Positions 29,586 through 42,655 of a DNA stretch of 64,000 nucleotides are shown in pieces (position 1 is the stretch's first letter; each line of letters opens with the position of its first letter). The stretch is from the NCBI RefSeq assembly GCF_964204645.1, contig NC_134028.1, positions 14,497,263 through 14,561,262 on the forward strand, given 5' to 3'. The notes below the pieces were generated by a model that had not been told where the DNA came from, made no database searches, and saw only the letters and a list, made by a program, of their open reading frames with translations. This stretch comes from Tubulanus polymorphus. Taxonomy: Eukaryota > Nemertea > Palaeonemertea > Tubulaniformes > Tubulanidae. A program made the position numbers and the translations under genes.

Positions 29586-32500
29586 ATGGAAGCAAATAAG
29601 TACTACTGCCCAACATGTAATATCAATATAGATAAATCCCAAAAAGCAAGACACAATAAAACTAAAACACATTTAGAGAATAAATTGAAACTAGAATATA
29701 AAGATGATATATTAGAAACTAAATTAGATGAATTAAAGAATGAAAAAGAAACATACAAATGTGATACATGTAATCAATCATTCAGTGATAAAAGATATTA
29801 TAATGAACATTTAAAATCCAAAAGTCATATTAGAAATATGAATAATGATATTTTAGGTGAGGATTATTTTGATAATGATAACGATAAGAAACATAAGACA
29901 ATTAAAAGAATAAGAAATAAATTAAACAATAAAAGACCATACATGGAAGATGTAAGAAATTATATTAATTCATTAGATAATAAAAAAGATATAGAGATAA
30001 CCGAAGCATTTAAAAGTGATATTGGTCCAGCTGCTATTGAGTTTAAATTTCATAAAGGAAAAACATTAGAAGAAAATAAAAAACATTTATAAAAAATATG
30101 AAAGATATTATAAAAATAATAAATGATGTTGAATACCCTAAAATTAGTATATCTTCTAAAGTAAAGTTTATAAAATCTGAAGATAAACCAATATATAATA
30201 TAAATTCTCATTCACAACATATTATATCTAAACAACATATAGATGATAAATTAGATAAATGTTATAATGAAGTAAAAACTAAAATAGAAGAGAAATATTT
30301 TGAAGGATCTGGTTTAATATTTGATGAGATAATATTTATGACTTTACATGTTTATAACACAAAATATAATAAGTTAACTAAATCAAAACGAATTGATGAA
30401 AATAATGTATCATATTATAAAGAACCAGATATTGAAGCATCGAGTTATATTAAACTACCATTTAAAACTAATGCTGTAATAAATGTACAAAATTTTGATG
30501 ATAAATGTTTTCTATGGACAATTATAAGTTGCTTACATCCAACAGAAGATATTACACATAGTTTTAGATTAACAAATTATAAACCATTTGAAAATAATTA
30601 TAAGATAGATAAGTATCCTGTTAGAATTAAAAATATCCCAAAAATAGAAAGAGATAATAATTTAAGAATAAATGTATTTGATTTAATCAAATTACCAAAT
30701 ACAAAAGGTAACAATATAAAACATTATACATTAGAACCTTTATACCTATCAAAAGATTATGATTCAAATGGTGTTATAGATATATTATATTATGAGAATC
30801 ATTATATGTGGATTAAACAAATCGATTTATTCTTTAGAACAGAAAGTGATCACCATAATAAAATATATCTATGTAGAAAATGTTTACATAGATTCAGTAA
30901 TGAAAGTACATTATTAAATCATAAACAATTATGTGAAAATCATGATTATTGTAAATTAGTTTTACCAAATGAAAAAGATAAAATATTAGAATTCAAAAAA
31001 TATGATTACAAAAATAAAGTACCATTTGTTATATATGGAGATTTTGAATCATTAAATAAAGAACTAACTGATCAAGATAGAAAAGAAATATATTATAAAA
31101 GAAAGAAATTAAATTCTAATGAAAATGATTTTTCAGAAGAACCGCCAATAACAAATACTATTAAAAAGATTCATCAATCAGCTGCTGCTTTCGGGTTATA
31201 TATAAAATCTGATTATCCAGAACTAATTAAAAGTGAATATTATCATTATAGAAATGAAAATGTTATTAATCATTTTTGTGACTTATTAATTGAATATGAA
31301 ATAAGATTTAGTAAATTATTGAATACAAATAAAGAAATTATAATGACAGAAGAAGATAAAGAAGAATTTGTGTTTGCAGGTAAATGTTATTATTGTGAAA
31401 AGATATTTAATTATAAAGATAAAAAAGTAAGAGACCATGATCATTTGAATCGAAAGTTTAGAGGCGCTGCACATGAGAATTGTAACTTATAAGCTATGAA
31501 AATTAACTTCGTACCAGTTATATGTCATAATCTATCAGGATATGATGCACATTTATTCATCAAACAGTTATGTCATAAAATAGAAGAAATCAATAATGAA
31601 ATAGAAAGATTAAATTCAAATAGATCAAAGGATAAAATACCAACTTATAAATTTAAAATGTTAGCTAGAACATCTGAGAATTATATATCATTCCAATTTG
31701 GTTGCCTAAGATTAATAGATTCATATAGATTTTTAAATAGTTCATTAGATAACTTATCAAAATCATTAGTTGATGATGAATTAAAAATATTAAAACAACA
31801 CTACCAAAATAATGATGATTTCCAATTAATGAGATATAAAGGAGCGATTCCATATTCTTTCTATAAAAATCATAATGATTTCAAAATAACTGAACTTAAA
31901 AAGGAACAATTTTATGATGAATTGAAAAATGAATATGTTAAAGATGGAGTTTTTGAAAGAACGATTAATATATGGAATCATTTTAGAATAAAAAACCATG
32001 GTAAATTAGTAGATTTCTTTCTAAAATCTGATGTGTTATTATTATCGGATATATTCGAAAGGTTTAGAGATGTAAACCTAAAATATTTTAACATTGATCC
32101 ATGCCATTGTTATTCTAGTCCAGGTTTGTTACATGGGATTGTGGATTTAAATTTACAGATATAAAAATGGATTTGTTAACAAATATAGATCAATTATTCT
32201 TATTTGAAAAATCTATAAGAGGAGGAGTTTCAGGTGTATTAGGTGATAGATATTTCAATGTAAATGATAACCCTGGATATAAGTTATTATATATAGATGC
32301 TAATAATCTATATGGTTGGGCAATGATGGAACCTCAACCTTATGGAGTATTTGAAATAAGTGAAGTTTTACAACATGAATATAATGATAAATTTGATTGG
32401 AAGAAAAGAATCCTAGATATTGCAGAGGATTCAGATACTGGTTACTTCTTTGTTGTAGATTTAGAATACCCTGAACATATTAAATTTAAATCTAGAAATC

Positions 32501-32598
32501 TAGCATACTGCCCCGAACATAAAGCTGTAACTCATGAAGAATTATCAAATTATCAAAAAAGAATTAAACCCGAAAATCATATTCATACAGAAAAGTAA
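29586..32598 (+). pseudogene. Polinton family B DNA polymerase (PolB), copy 3, truncated
   Basis: Order of motifs: C2H2-like finger (MEANKYYCPTC), a second (YKCDTCNQSFSDKRYYNEH), a third (YLCRKCLHRFSNESTLLNH), exo I YGDFESLN, the CYYCEKIF / RDHDHLNRKFRGAAHENC zinc insert typical of Maverick PolB, exo II CHNLSGYDAHLF, exo III SDVLLLSDIFERFRD, and palm motif A IDANNLYGWAMMEPQPYG. Motifs B and C are missing because the gene is cut at 32598. Lesions: a two-base gain at 30090, a TAA at 31490 (between NCNL and KINFVPV), and a two-base gain near 32128. It retains about 340 bp deleted from copy A, so it is the better reference for the family. Confidence 0.88.
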
Positions 32599-32599
32599 A

Positions 32600-33995
32600 T
32601 GGTAAATTCCGATTTTCTGAGCCGAAATCATCGCCCTTTTAATTTCGCCAGCGACATTTTAGGTAAGTTCCTGTTTCTGAGCCGAAATGATCGCCCTTAA
32701 TTTCGCGAGCGACTTTTTAGGTAATTTCCTAGTTTCTGAGCCGAAATGATCGCCCTTTTAATTTCGCGAGCGACTTTTAGGTAAATTCCGAGTTTCTGAG
32801 CCGAGATCATCGCCCTTTTAATTTCGTAAGCGACTTTTTAGGTACATTCCGAGTTTCTGAGCCGAGATCATCGCCCTTTTAATTTCGCAAGCGACTTTTA
32901 GGTAAATTCCTTGTTTCTGAGCCGAGATCATCGCCCTTTTAATTTCGCCAGCGACTTTTTAGGTAAATTCCTGTTTCTGAGCCGAAATGATCGCCCTTTT
33001 AATTTCGCAAGCGACTTTTAGGTAAATTCCGAGTTTCTGAGCCGAAATCATCGCCCTTTTAATTTCGCCAGCGACATTTTAGGTAAATTCCTGTTTCTGA
33101 GCCGAAATGATCGCCCTTAATTTCGCGAGCGACTTTTTAGGTAAATTTCGAGTTTTTGAGCCGAAATCGTCGCCCTTTTTATTTCGCAAGCGACTTTTAG
33201 GTAAATTTTCCGAGTTTCTGAGCCGAGATCATCGCCCTTTTAATTTCGCAAGTGACTTTTAAGGTAAATTCCGAGTTTCTGGGCTGAAATCATCGCCCTT
33301 TTAATTTCGCCAGCGACTTTTTAGGTAAATTCCTGTTTCTGAGCCGCAATGATCGCCCTTTTAATTTCGCAAGCGACTTTTAAGTAAATTTCTAGTTTTT
33401 GAGCCGAAATCATCGCCCTTTTAATTTCGCAAGCGACATTTTAGGTAAATTCCTGTTTCTGAGCCGAAATGATCGCCCTTTTAATTTCGCAACCGACTTT
33501 TTAGGTAAATTCCGAGTTTCTGAGCCGAGATCATCGCCCTTTTAATTTCGCAAGCGACTTTTAGGTAAATTTCGAGTTTTTGAGCCGAAATCATCGCCCT
33601 TTTAATTTCATAAGTGACTTTTAGGTAAATACCGAGTTTCTGAGCTGAAATCATCCCCCTTTTAATTCCGCAGTGACAACCGGGATCACACACAACTCAC
33701 CAGAACAACAATGGAATCTTTTCAAGAGAGCGATGTCACACCGTTACATTTCTGAAGTGAAATTATCGCATTTCATAAGTGATTTAGGTAAATTCTGAGT
33801 TTCTGAGTTGAAATCATCTTTCTTTTTAAATTTCGCAAGTGACTTTGTAGGTAAATTCCGAGTTTCTGTGAGCTGAAATCATTGCCCTTTTAATTTCAAA
33901 AGTAATTTTGTTAGTACATTCTGAGTTTCTGAGTTAATTATCGCCCTTTTTTCACGAGTGTTTGTGTAAATTTCGAGTCTCTGAGCTGGACATCA
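32600..33995. repeat. 60-bp satellite array truncating PolB
   Basis: About 18 units (counted by the word ATCGCCC from about 32626 to 33650) have a period of 59-61 bp. The consensus contains GAGTTTCTGAGCCGAAATC, ATCGCCCTTTTAATTTCGC and AAGCGACTTTTAGGTAAATT. Units diverge progressively after 33660 and fade near 34000. The left edge abuts the PolB reading frame at 32598. Open frames inside are repeat artefacts. Confidence 0.9.
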
Positions 33996-34985
33996 CTAGT
34001 TTAATTTCAAATTTAGGGATTATTGGTAGTTTCTGACTCGAGATCTAGAATCATTATAGTTATTGATTTTCGAGGTTTATATCGTTTGTGAGCTAGGAAT
34101 GATTACTTTAACAAAAGAGAGTCGCTTGATGAAACTAGGACTAGAAATCAACTATTCTTAGATTTCAAAAGTTATCTTGATCGCCATCGTACGCCACTTA
34201 GCACAAAATCTTTCCTCGGTTTATTACGAGTGAAATAGGAACAAATTCCACTATTGCTATTTTCGGTATGATTCCAAGTCTGTGAGCTATTCAACTAGGG
34301 AAAGTTGGACTTAAATGCTGATACTAGGAAATTATCTGACCGCTGATTTTTGTCCCCGAAATGTTGTGTTTTAATATGCAGTTGAGGTTCGGTCCATATT
34401 TACCGTCTGGATTATTTAGACGAACGGCTTTATGATAACCCAATGAACGAACTTCATGGTACAGGTTTCATTATGAGTTTCCGGTTTGCTCGGCTACCCG
34501 TACTGGCGGGGTAGTCTAGAGAGGCCAATGAAAACTCCGGTTTGCTAAACCACCCCTCTTTGCGGGGATGCGGTATGATGTTTGATCTGACAGTTTCAAG
34601 TGGTTAATGGCTGTTTCAAGTGCTTACAACGATGCTTATTACTTCGTGGTACATGGTGGTTTAAAAAAAGATTTCATAATAATACGCTCACCGCGTGGGC
34701 TTCGTGGAAAGACCACTACCTGTGACCTTCCCAAATTCTAATTGTCCTGTCCGATTTAGTTTCATCCAATTGAGAGACTGCCTTTTCCAGTTAGGGCATT
34801 TTTGGATCACGTCACTCCAGGAAATGACTTAACGCTTTTGGGCCCCTTCGTCGGTTCAACATGTTTCATTTGAGCTATAGACCACAATGGTGACACCATG
34901 ATGGTCAGTAACTGACCAATTGAGATATCCCCGAGTCTGAACACTTGACTTCGAATTTCAAACTACTAAGGAATCATAATTGCAA
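33996..34985. other. Non-coding spacer, no gene recognised
   Basis: Diverging satellite tail followed by unassigned DNA. A short imperfect repeat occurs around 34485-34580 (TTTCCGGTTTGCTCGGCTAC resembling CTCCGGTTTGCTAAACCACC). No coding or RNA feature was recognised. Confidence 0.4.
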
Positions 34986-35375
34986 ATTCATCACTGACCA
35001 TCACTGACCACCAATGACCAATTCAAACTTCTCGAATATGAAAACGATATACCGCGTTATGGTGTCAAACTAGAAAGGATTCGCCATTGAAAATTAATAA
35101 ATTGACCATCACTGACCACCACTGACCAATTGAAACTTCTTGAAAGAACGATATACCGGTACCGCATTTGATGTGAAACTAGAATGGAGTCGCCATTGAA
35201 AATTCATAAATTGACCATCACTGACCACCACTGACCAATTGAAACTTCTTGAAAGAACGATATACCGGTACCGCATTTGGTGTGAAACTAGAAAGGATTC
35301 GCAATTAAAATTCATAAATTGACCATCACTGACCACCACTGCCCAAGTGAAACTTCTCAAATATCGTGGTCGAAT
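34986..35375. repeat. ~110-bp tandem repeat (GACCATCACTGACCACCACT)
   Basis: Four units, near 34990, 35103, 35213 and 35322, contain GACCATCACTGACCACCACT, then CAATTGAAACTTCTTGAAAG, ACGATATACCGGTACCGC and a GTGAAACTAGAAAGGATTCG segment. The middle two units are nearly identical and the first and last are diverged. Related GGTCA-rich words recur in the 2.24-kb duplication (for example near 39790 and 39930). Confidence 0.85.
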
Positions 35376-38189
35376 TAGAAAGTGCTTGTCGTCGTATTGC
35401 TATTTCTAGAAACCAGCAGAAAGTTTTGCTACTGTTTTTGAATGGCGTTGACATGATGGAAATTTATTACCAATAAATGGGTTACACATCTGGATCACAG
35501 CACCTCACTTACCGCAGTGCGTTATTTTCACTGCATAGTAATGCTAATACATAAACTTTTTTACTACTTGACTCGAATCATCTGAACAGTACTGCGTTTG
35601 AAAACTCAACGAATAGAAAATGTTTGCGGGAAGCGCCTACAAATTAGTTATAATAAGATTAATTAATCGATGCATGAAAAACAATTAAATCACAAGGTGA
35701 CTAACACTCGTCTTTCAACCAATCTGCGCGATACCAATTAATTAAATCATTTAACGCATTGGGTTCCTAATATTTGAAATCCTGTGATACAATAGTTGTT
35801 CTTTAGACTTGGCCACTTTCATTTCAGAAAACCGCGTACTAGACCAGTGGTCACCGAGCCATTCCTTCAAGTTTTGAAAATTCAATGGTAACGCGGATTC
35901 TTTGCCTCTAAAAACTGTTTCGTTAATAGTTTTCTTTATATGAAAAGTGTTCATAGGAATTGAAATTTGGAGTGATATCAGTCACAGCTGTAACCCTTCT
36001 TCATTGTCAGTTCTTTTTTGGAATTCAAGTACATTAGTGAAAATATCAATGATGAAGTTCACTTATTATATCAAGTACCGTTTTTACTGTCGCATGCGAG
36101 TCGAAACAAAAAGATCTATCCAACTGCATATCTTCGGGTATAAACTGTGATATCCTTCAGTATGTTATGAATATCTTTAAAAATTTGTGTTCTAGTATAA
36201 TACCCGAAGGTTTAACTATCGGACACATAAAAGATTCGCCATAGTCAAAGTTTTTAAGAAAATCTTTCTTCGAGAAAGAAAGATCTTTAAAAGAACGATT
36301 GGCGTCAAACTAAACCATAATGGACTGTTGTGAATTTATTGAATAATCCACCTGAGAAATTTAAAGATTTCGAAGCGAAATTTATTCATATAAATCATAA
36401 AAATGCATGAATAACTTGACGTTATATTTGCGGGTCTCATGAAACACTTTCGTGCGCTCTTTTTAAATCTAAAATAGCATAAATACATGCGTGTTTCGTT
36501 ATAAACAAGGTTAAATTCCAAACGCACATGAAATATGGAGCCTGTATCACACGATATACACATCTTGAATTTTCTCTAATTACGTAGGCCCTTTCCGAAT
36601 TGGAATTGTTCAGTGTTTTAACGGCCGACATTCAGAGGCACCTAAAAAACCGGTTGTATAGCACTTGAGATTTTCAGTGTAGGGCATATCTCACATTGAC
36701 TCGGCTCGCGGTCGGTGGTTTAATGGGAACACATCTGGTTGTTACTAGTTTAACAGTTGACGAATTCAGAAAACTTTTTTCAAATGTCTTTGATAACTTT
36801 TTAAACATAGTATTCTTCTTGATTACATTTCGCTGATTCCATAGATATTTTTTCATGAAAATTGCTCCAGTTATAACGGATTTAAACATACTTGTAAAAT
36901 GATTATTTTCAAAAAATTCAATTTTCTCCGATTTTGAAGAAATTCTAACACAATATCATCTCCACTCGACACATGATTTTACTTCGGCGCCTTTGAAGGG
37001 AGTGTCACTTGTTGTTGAGTTCATATTTAGTCAAACAAGAAGATATGCCTGATTCCTTTTTAGAATTTAGATTTCGACGGATATCATCAAATTACTAGAA
37101 AGGGACAGCAGCTTTCGGTCATCCGCAAAAGTTACCTAAAATTCTCTCCTAGGGTTATGGAAAAACATGTCACGAAACATACGGAAAATCCTTTGTTTGG
37201 TAGACTGAAATTATTGAACTCTTGAATAGCAACATTTATAGAAACAAAAACATAAGAATATATTCTCCCCCCCCCCCTTGAAAAAAACAACGTGATTTCA
37301 ATTGAAGATGACACGTAGCCTCATATCAAATGATTATGAACGCAACAGACAGAGCCTATTCATTCTCTTTACGAGGATGGGTCTCCACATTCATAGGATA
37401 CGATACGAGATTCGTGGGTACGAATGATGAATACAACTGATAAAGCGCCAATTTCACTGAATCTTGCACAGAAAGGTGTTTTAGAGTAATCTAGTTAACA
37501 GGTGTGTTGTAGGAGTATTTTGAATTTAAATTCAAATCGGGGTTCATGACGAATATTGAGCATTCTAGGGCTGGAGCAAGAAACGTGTGGGATCGTCCGC
37601 CAATGGTATCGCCAAAGAAATAATAAGGAGCCAGTCCGTGGTGGCTATTGGAAGCGACGACCGCATGTGAATGCATTGATTGAATGACATCTCAAAAGTC
37701 AGATTATATAAAATTGAACATGATATATGGATAGGTTATTCCATATATACTGGTAAAAATGATGCCCAATATGTGATATAAATGTTCAATTAAAAAGTAG
37801 AAACCGAATCCATAATTCAGTCTGGTATTGTTATAACATCAAACACTCAAATTTAATCCTTTGTTAGATTGGTAGCCAGTGTAGATGAGCAAGAATAGTG
37901 GTCCCTAATTTTAATGTGGACTGTTCAACAAGTTGGAGTTTGTGTAGAGATGAATGAGTTTAAAATGGAGTGGAATTTGGATAATACTGTTTGAATGTCT
38001 ATTATTAAATATTTTTATTGATCATAAAAAATTGTGGTAAAATATTTGACTCTAGGGTTGGTTTTAGATTGTATCTCTCCACGCCAGAGGTAATCACGGA
38101 TATTGGACTACACAAAATTCCTTGTGTACAGCTCAACTTTTAAAATCCCTGGAAAAGCTCGCCACGGATATATCTCAGTAATGATTAAT
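35376..38189. other. Non-coding DNA, no gene recognised
   Basis: Mixed-composition sequence with only short open frames on both strands and none with family motifs. A poly-C tract lies near 37267-37278. The stretch probably belongs to host intergenic or intronic DNA. Confidence 0.4.
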
Positions 38190-41100
38190 TTTCCCACAAA
38201 TTCTCCCCTTCGAAAAACCTAAACAACCAATGTACGCTTGCTCTAAGTTTCCCAATGCACTATTGTTACCTTTTCTAGCTATTTGCACTAGCTGTTTGTC
38301 GCAAATAGATTGCATCCTCTATTACAGGAGTAAAGGATACAGCTCTGAGACCCGTTTCTTAAAAGATAGTTTAAATTAACCATCATCCAATATGATACAT
38401 GACTAAATACACTGAAAAAGATCAACTATGTACACATTTCAAATTTCAAACCATGTTTTATCATTAGAAAATTACGACACAACGTTCAATCTCTCACTAG
38501 AGATAATCTTTTTGAATTTGTACACTGAGTTTTCGTATCGTATTTTCAATTCTCTGCTTTTGAGTCAACAAGTACAAAGTTATTTTAGCAATGAAAATTT
38601 AATCGTCATTATAAATGTTAACTATCCACTGGTAAACTTACTAACTTTTGGCAACTGACCTTAGATCGTGGAATGGTCTCAGGTGGCCTGCTGATCCCCT
38701 CTTTATTTATACTACTGAAGAAATATACAGTATAAGACGTAAAAAGTATATGAACATATTATTTATCTTTATATCGCGATAATTCGTGTACGTATGATTG
38801 AAAAACGATATTTTATCGAATCTCATGGTACTTATGATTATCGTGTATAGAATCAATAATTAGCAACCCTCCACGTATACGAAGCAGCCTAAGTTTACAT
38901 CCTACCAAAATTATCCTCGAAACTCTCAGCATTATTTCAAGGGTCGGTCTTAGAAAATATATGAAGGAAGTGCTCACAGGTTAACGAGGCCAAAAATCTT
39001 CCCCAAAATTTCAAAATTTTACAAGCAAAGATAATATACTTCATGCTTTTGGTGCACAAAAAAATACATGTCCACAAAATGCAAATTGTGTTTTCAAAGT
39101 AAACGATTGAGTGTGGAATTGTTTCGAATTCAAGGTTTTCCCATTAACACTCCGGTATTTTTCAATAAGTCAAACTATTGTTGATGTGATCAGATGGCCA
39201 GTTGAATACTTCATCATTATATTGAAAGATATGTTATACTTAATGCATCTTTTCTTAGGCCTTACAGCTTTCTCTATTGGTTAGCGTTGTGATCACTCAA
39301 AATTAACCATAATTATGAATTCTCACTGATCTACTACATCTCTACAACAAAAATATATTTCATATTAGGCGATTAACTTTGATCTGTGGTCAGTGGACAG
39401 CAGCTACGAAACATTTCAAACTGCTACATTATCATTCCATCTATTTATGTATATATAATATGATATGATATCTTCTTTGTTCAGTTTAAAAGTCTTGATC
39501 GTAAAAGTTTGACAAGTCTCGCATGTTGGTACCGATACGCACGTTCACGCGAGTGAAATGTGCACGTTACAGGCTCAAATGCGCACGTTACAATTACAAA
39601 TGGAAACGTTGTTCGTTCAAAACCCTACGTAAAAATCTTATGCATTTTAGCGGAATTTCAAAGTCAGCTCGCTACCTACAACAAAAATCGGACAAGACTT
39701 TTTCAAGCGACACATTTAAATGTAAGAGCTAGTAGCACTAACGAAGGATTCACTAAACATATAAATTACTTATGGGGGTTCTGGTTAGCACTGGTAACTG
39801 GTCTGTACTGGTCAAGCATTGGTCAGTTAAACAATTTTTAGATTAATGCCCACATCATATCTATTTATTTGACACCAAACAACTTAATTGTTTGCAAACA
39901 AATAATTTACTATATGGTCAGTAGGCCTACTGGTCATGCATTGGTCAGTTAAAAGACCATGGTCCACGCCACATTTGATACCAAACATGATTGGATTGTG
40001 TCGTTTCGAAAATTTATCGGTTGGGCAATTTGTGGTCAGCCCTGGTTCGTTAGGTTCTTATTTTGCGGGAATTTTATCTCGAACCACCGAAAGACCGAAT
40101 CACTAATTAATTCACCAGACCGTTAATTGCTGATAATGAAGATTAGTGTTTAACTAATAGTCCTTGTCTGAACAAAATGTCTCTGGTATGGGTCCTATGG
40201 AATCATGTACTTAACTGTACACCGTACTGTATCTTTGTACTGTATCTTTTCATGTTCACTACTACCGTAATTGACTATGATGTTTTCAAGTGGTCTTAAG
40301 TACCGCTAATAGCCGAAAGTCGTTGATTTATGTGAAATAAACATACAGCGCCACCCGTTGATAGTAAAACTAACCCGAGCAATACGGGTGTTAAATAGAT
40401 ACGCTAGCAAACCGGCATTCTCATAATGTAATTTTCCCACAAAGTCTCCCCTTCGAAAAACCTAAACAACCAATGTAAGTTTGCCAATGCACTATTGTTA
40501 CCGTTTCTAGCTATTTGCACTAGCTGTTTGTCGCAAATAGATTGCATCCTCTATTACAGGAGTAAAGGATACAGCTCTGGGACCCGTTTCTCAAAAGATA
40601 GTTTAAATTAACCATCATCCAATATGATACATGACTAAATACACTGAAAAAGATCAACTATGTACACATTTCAAATTTCAAACCATGTTTTATCATTAGA
40701 AAATTACGACACAACGTTCGATCTCTCACTAGAGATAATCTTTTTGAATTTGTACACTGATTTTTCGTATCGTATTATCGTATTTTCAATTCTCTGCTTT
40801 TGAGTCAACAAGTACAAAGTTATTTTAGCAATGAAAATTTAATCGTCATTATAAATGTAAACTATCCACTGGTAAACTTACTAACTTTTGGCAACTGACC
40901 TTAGATCGTGGAATGGTCTCAGGCGGCCTGCTGATCCACTCTTTATTTATACTACTAAAGAAATATACAGTATAAGACGTAAAAAGTATATGAACATATT
41001 ATTTATCTTTATGTCGCGATAATTCGTGTACGTATGATTGAAAAACGATATTCTATCGAATCTCATGGTACTTATGATTATTGTGTATAGAATCAATAAT

Positions 41101-42655
41101 TAGCAACCATCCACGGATACGAAGCGGCCTAAGTTTACATCCTACCAAAATTATCCTCGAAACTCTCAGCATTATTTCAAGGGTCGGTCTTAGAAAATTT
41201 ATGAAGGACGTGTTCACAGGTTAACGAGGCCAAAAATCTTCCCCAAAATTTCAAATTTTTACAAGCAAAGATAATATACTTCATGCTTTTGGTGCAGAAA
41301 AAAATACATGTACACAAAATGCAAATTGAGTTTTCAAAGTAAACGATTGAGTGAGGAATTGTTTCGAATTCAAGGTTTTCCCATTAACACTCCGGTATTT
41401 TTCAATAAGATAAGTCAAACTATTGTTGTGATGGCCAGTTGAATACTTCATCATTATATTGAAAGATATGTTATACTTAATGCATCCTTTCTTATGCCTT
41501 ACAGCTTTCTCTATTGGTTAGCGTTGTGATCACTCAAAATTAACCATAAGTTTGAATTCTCACTGATCTACAACATCTCTATAACAAAAATATATCTCAT
41601 ATCAGGCAATTAGCTTTTATCTGTGCTCAGTGGACAGCAGCTACGAAACATTTCAAACTACTACATTATCATTCCATCTATTCATGTATATATAATATGA
41701 TATGATATCTTCTTTGTTCCGTTTAAAAGTCTTGATCGTAAAAGTTTGACAAGTCTCGCATGTTGGTACCGATACGCACGTTCACGCGAGTGAAATGTGC
41801 ACGTTACAGGCTCAAATGCGCACGTTACAATTACAAATGGAAACGTTGTTCGTTCAAAACCCTACGTAAAAATCTTATGCATTTTAGCGGAATTTCAAAG
41901 TTAGCTCGCTACCTACAACAAAAATCGGACAAGACTTTTTCCAGCGACAAATTTAAATATAAGAGTTAGTAGTACTAACGAAGGATTCACTAAACATATA
42001 AATTACTTATGGGGGTTCTGGTTAGCACTGGTAACTGGTCTGTACTGGTCAAGCATTCAGTTAAACAATTCTTAGATTAATGCCCACATCATATCTAGTT
42101 ATTTGACACCAAACAACTTAATTGTTTGCAAACAAATAATTTACTATATGGTCAGTACTGGTCATGCATTGGTCAGTTAAAAGACCATGGTCCACGCCAC
42201 ATTTGATACCAAACATGATTGGATTGTGTCGTTTCGAAAATTTATCTGTTGGGCAATTTGTGGTCAGCCCTGGTTCGTTAGGTTCTTATTTTGCGGGCAT
42301 ATTTTCTCGAACCACCGAAGGACCGAATCACTAATTAATTCACCAGATCGTTAATTGCTGAAAATGAAGATTAGTGTTTAACTAATAGTCCTTGTCTGAA
42401 CAAAATGTCTCTGGTATGGGTCCTATGGAATCATGTCCTTAACTGTACACCGTACTGTATCTTTGTACTGTATCTTTTTATGTTCACTACTATCGTAATT
42501 GACTATGATGTTTTCAAGTGGTCTTAAGTACCGCTAATAGCCGAAAGTCGTTGATTTATGTGAAATTTACATACAGCGCCACCCGTTGATAGTAAAACTA
42601 ACCCGAGCAATACGGGTGTTAAATAGATACGCTAGCAAACCGGCATTCTCATAAT
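38190..42655 (+). repeat. 2.24-kb direct tandem duplication
   Basis: Unit 1 (about 38190-40431) and unit 2 (about 40432-42655) share the same sequence with an offset of 2232-2237 bp along the whole length. For example, CTATGTACACATTTCAAATT occurs near 38426 and 40658, and ATGTTGGTACCGATACGCAC at 39523 and 41760. Small indels and scattered substitutions (a few percent by eye) separate them. The short open frames of 69 codons in each unit are carried along and show no family features. The duplication looks recent compared with the surrounding repeats. Confidence 0.9.

Larger units (their letters stand above)
29068..32598 (+). mobile_element. Polinton/Maverick copy 3, PolB end
   Basis: A palindromic terminus (29068-29353) is followed by a leader and PolB reading rightward. 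The PolB sequence stops at 32598 where a 60-bp satellite array begins, so the rest of the element is lost. The terminus interrupts the acidic gene of copy 2, indicating that copy 3 inserted into, or recombined with, copy 2. Confidence 0.75.

Noticed and set aside
32600-33690. Regular 60-bp repeats as a possible CRISPR-like array
   Set aside because: Whole units are repeated with no unique spacers and the context is eukaryotic, so it is a satellite.
33481-33693. Open frame with repeated internal peptide
   Set aside because: It follows the satellite period and would vanish in any diverged unit. No codon-level conservation.
39523-39732. 69-codon frame duplicated at 41760-41969
   Set aside because: It is carried passively by the 2.24-kb duplication. 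The two copies differ no less than the surrounding non-coding DNA.
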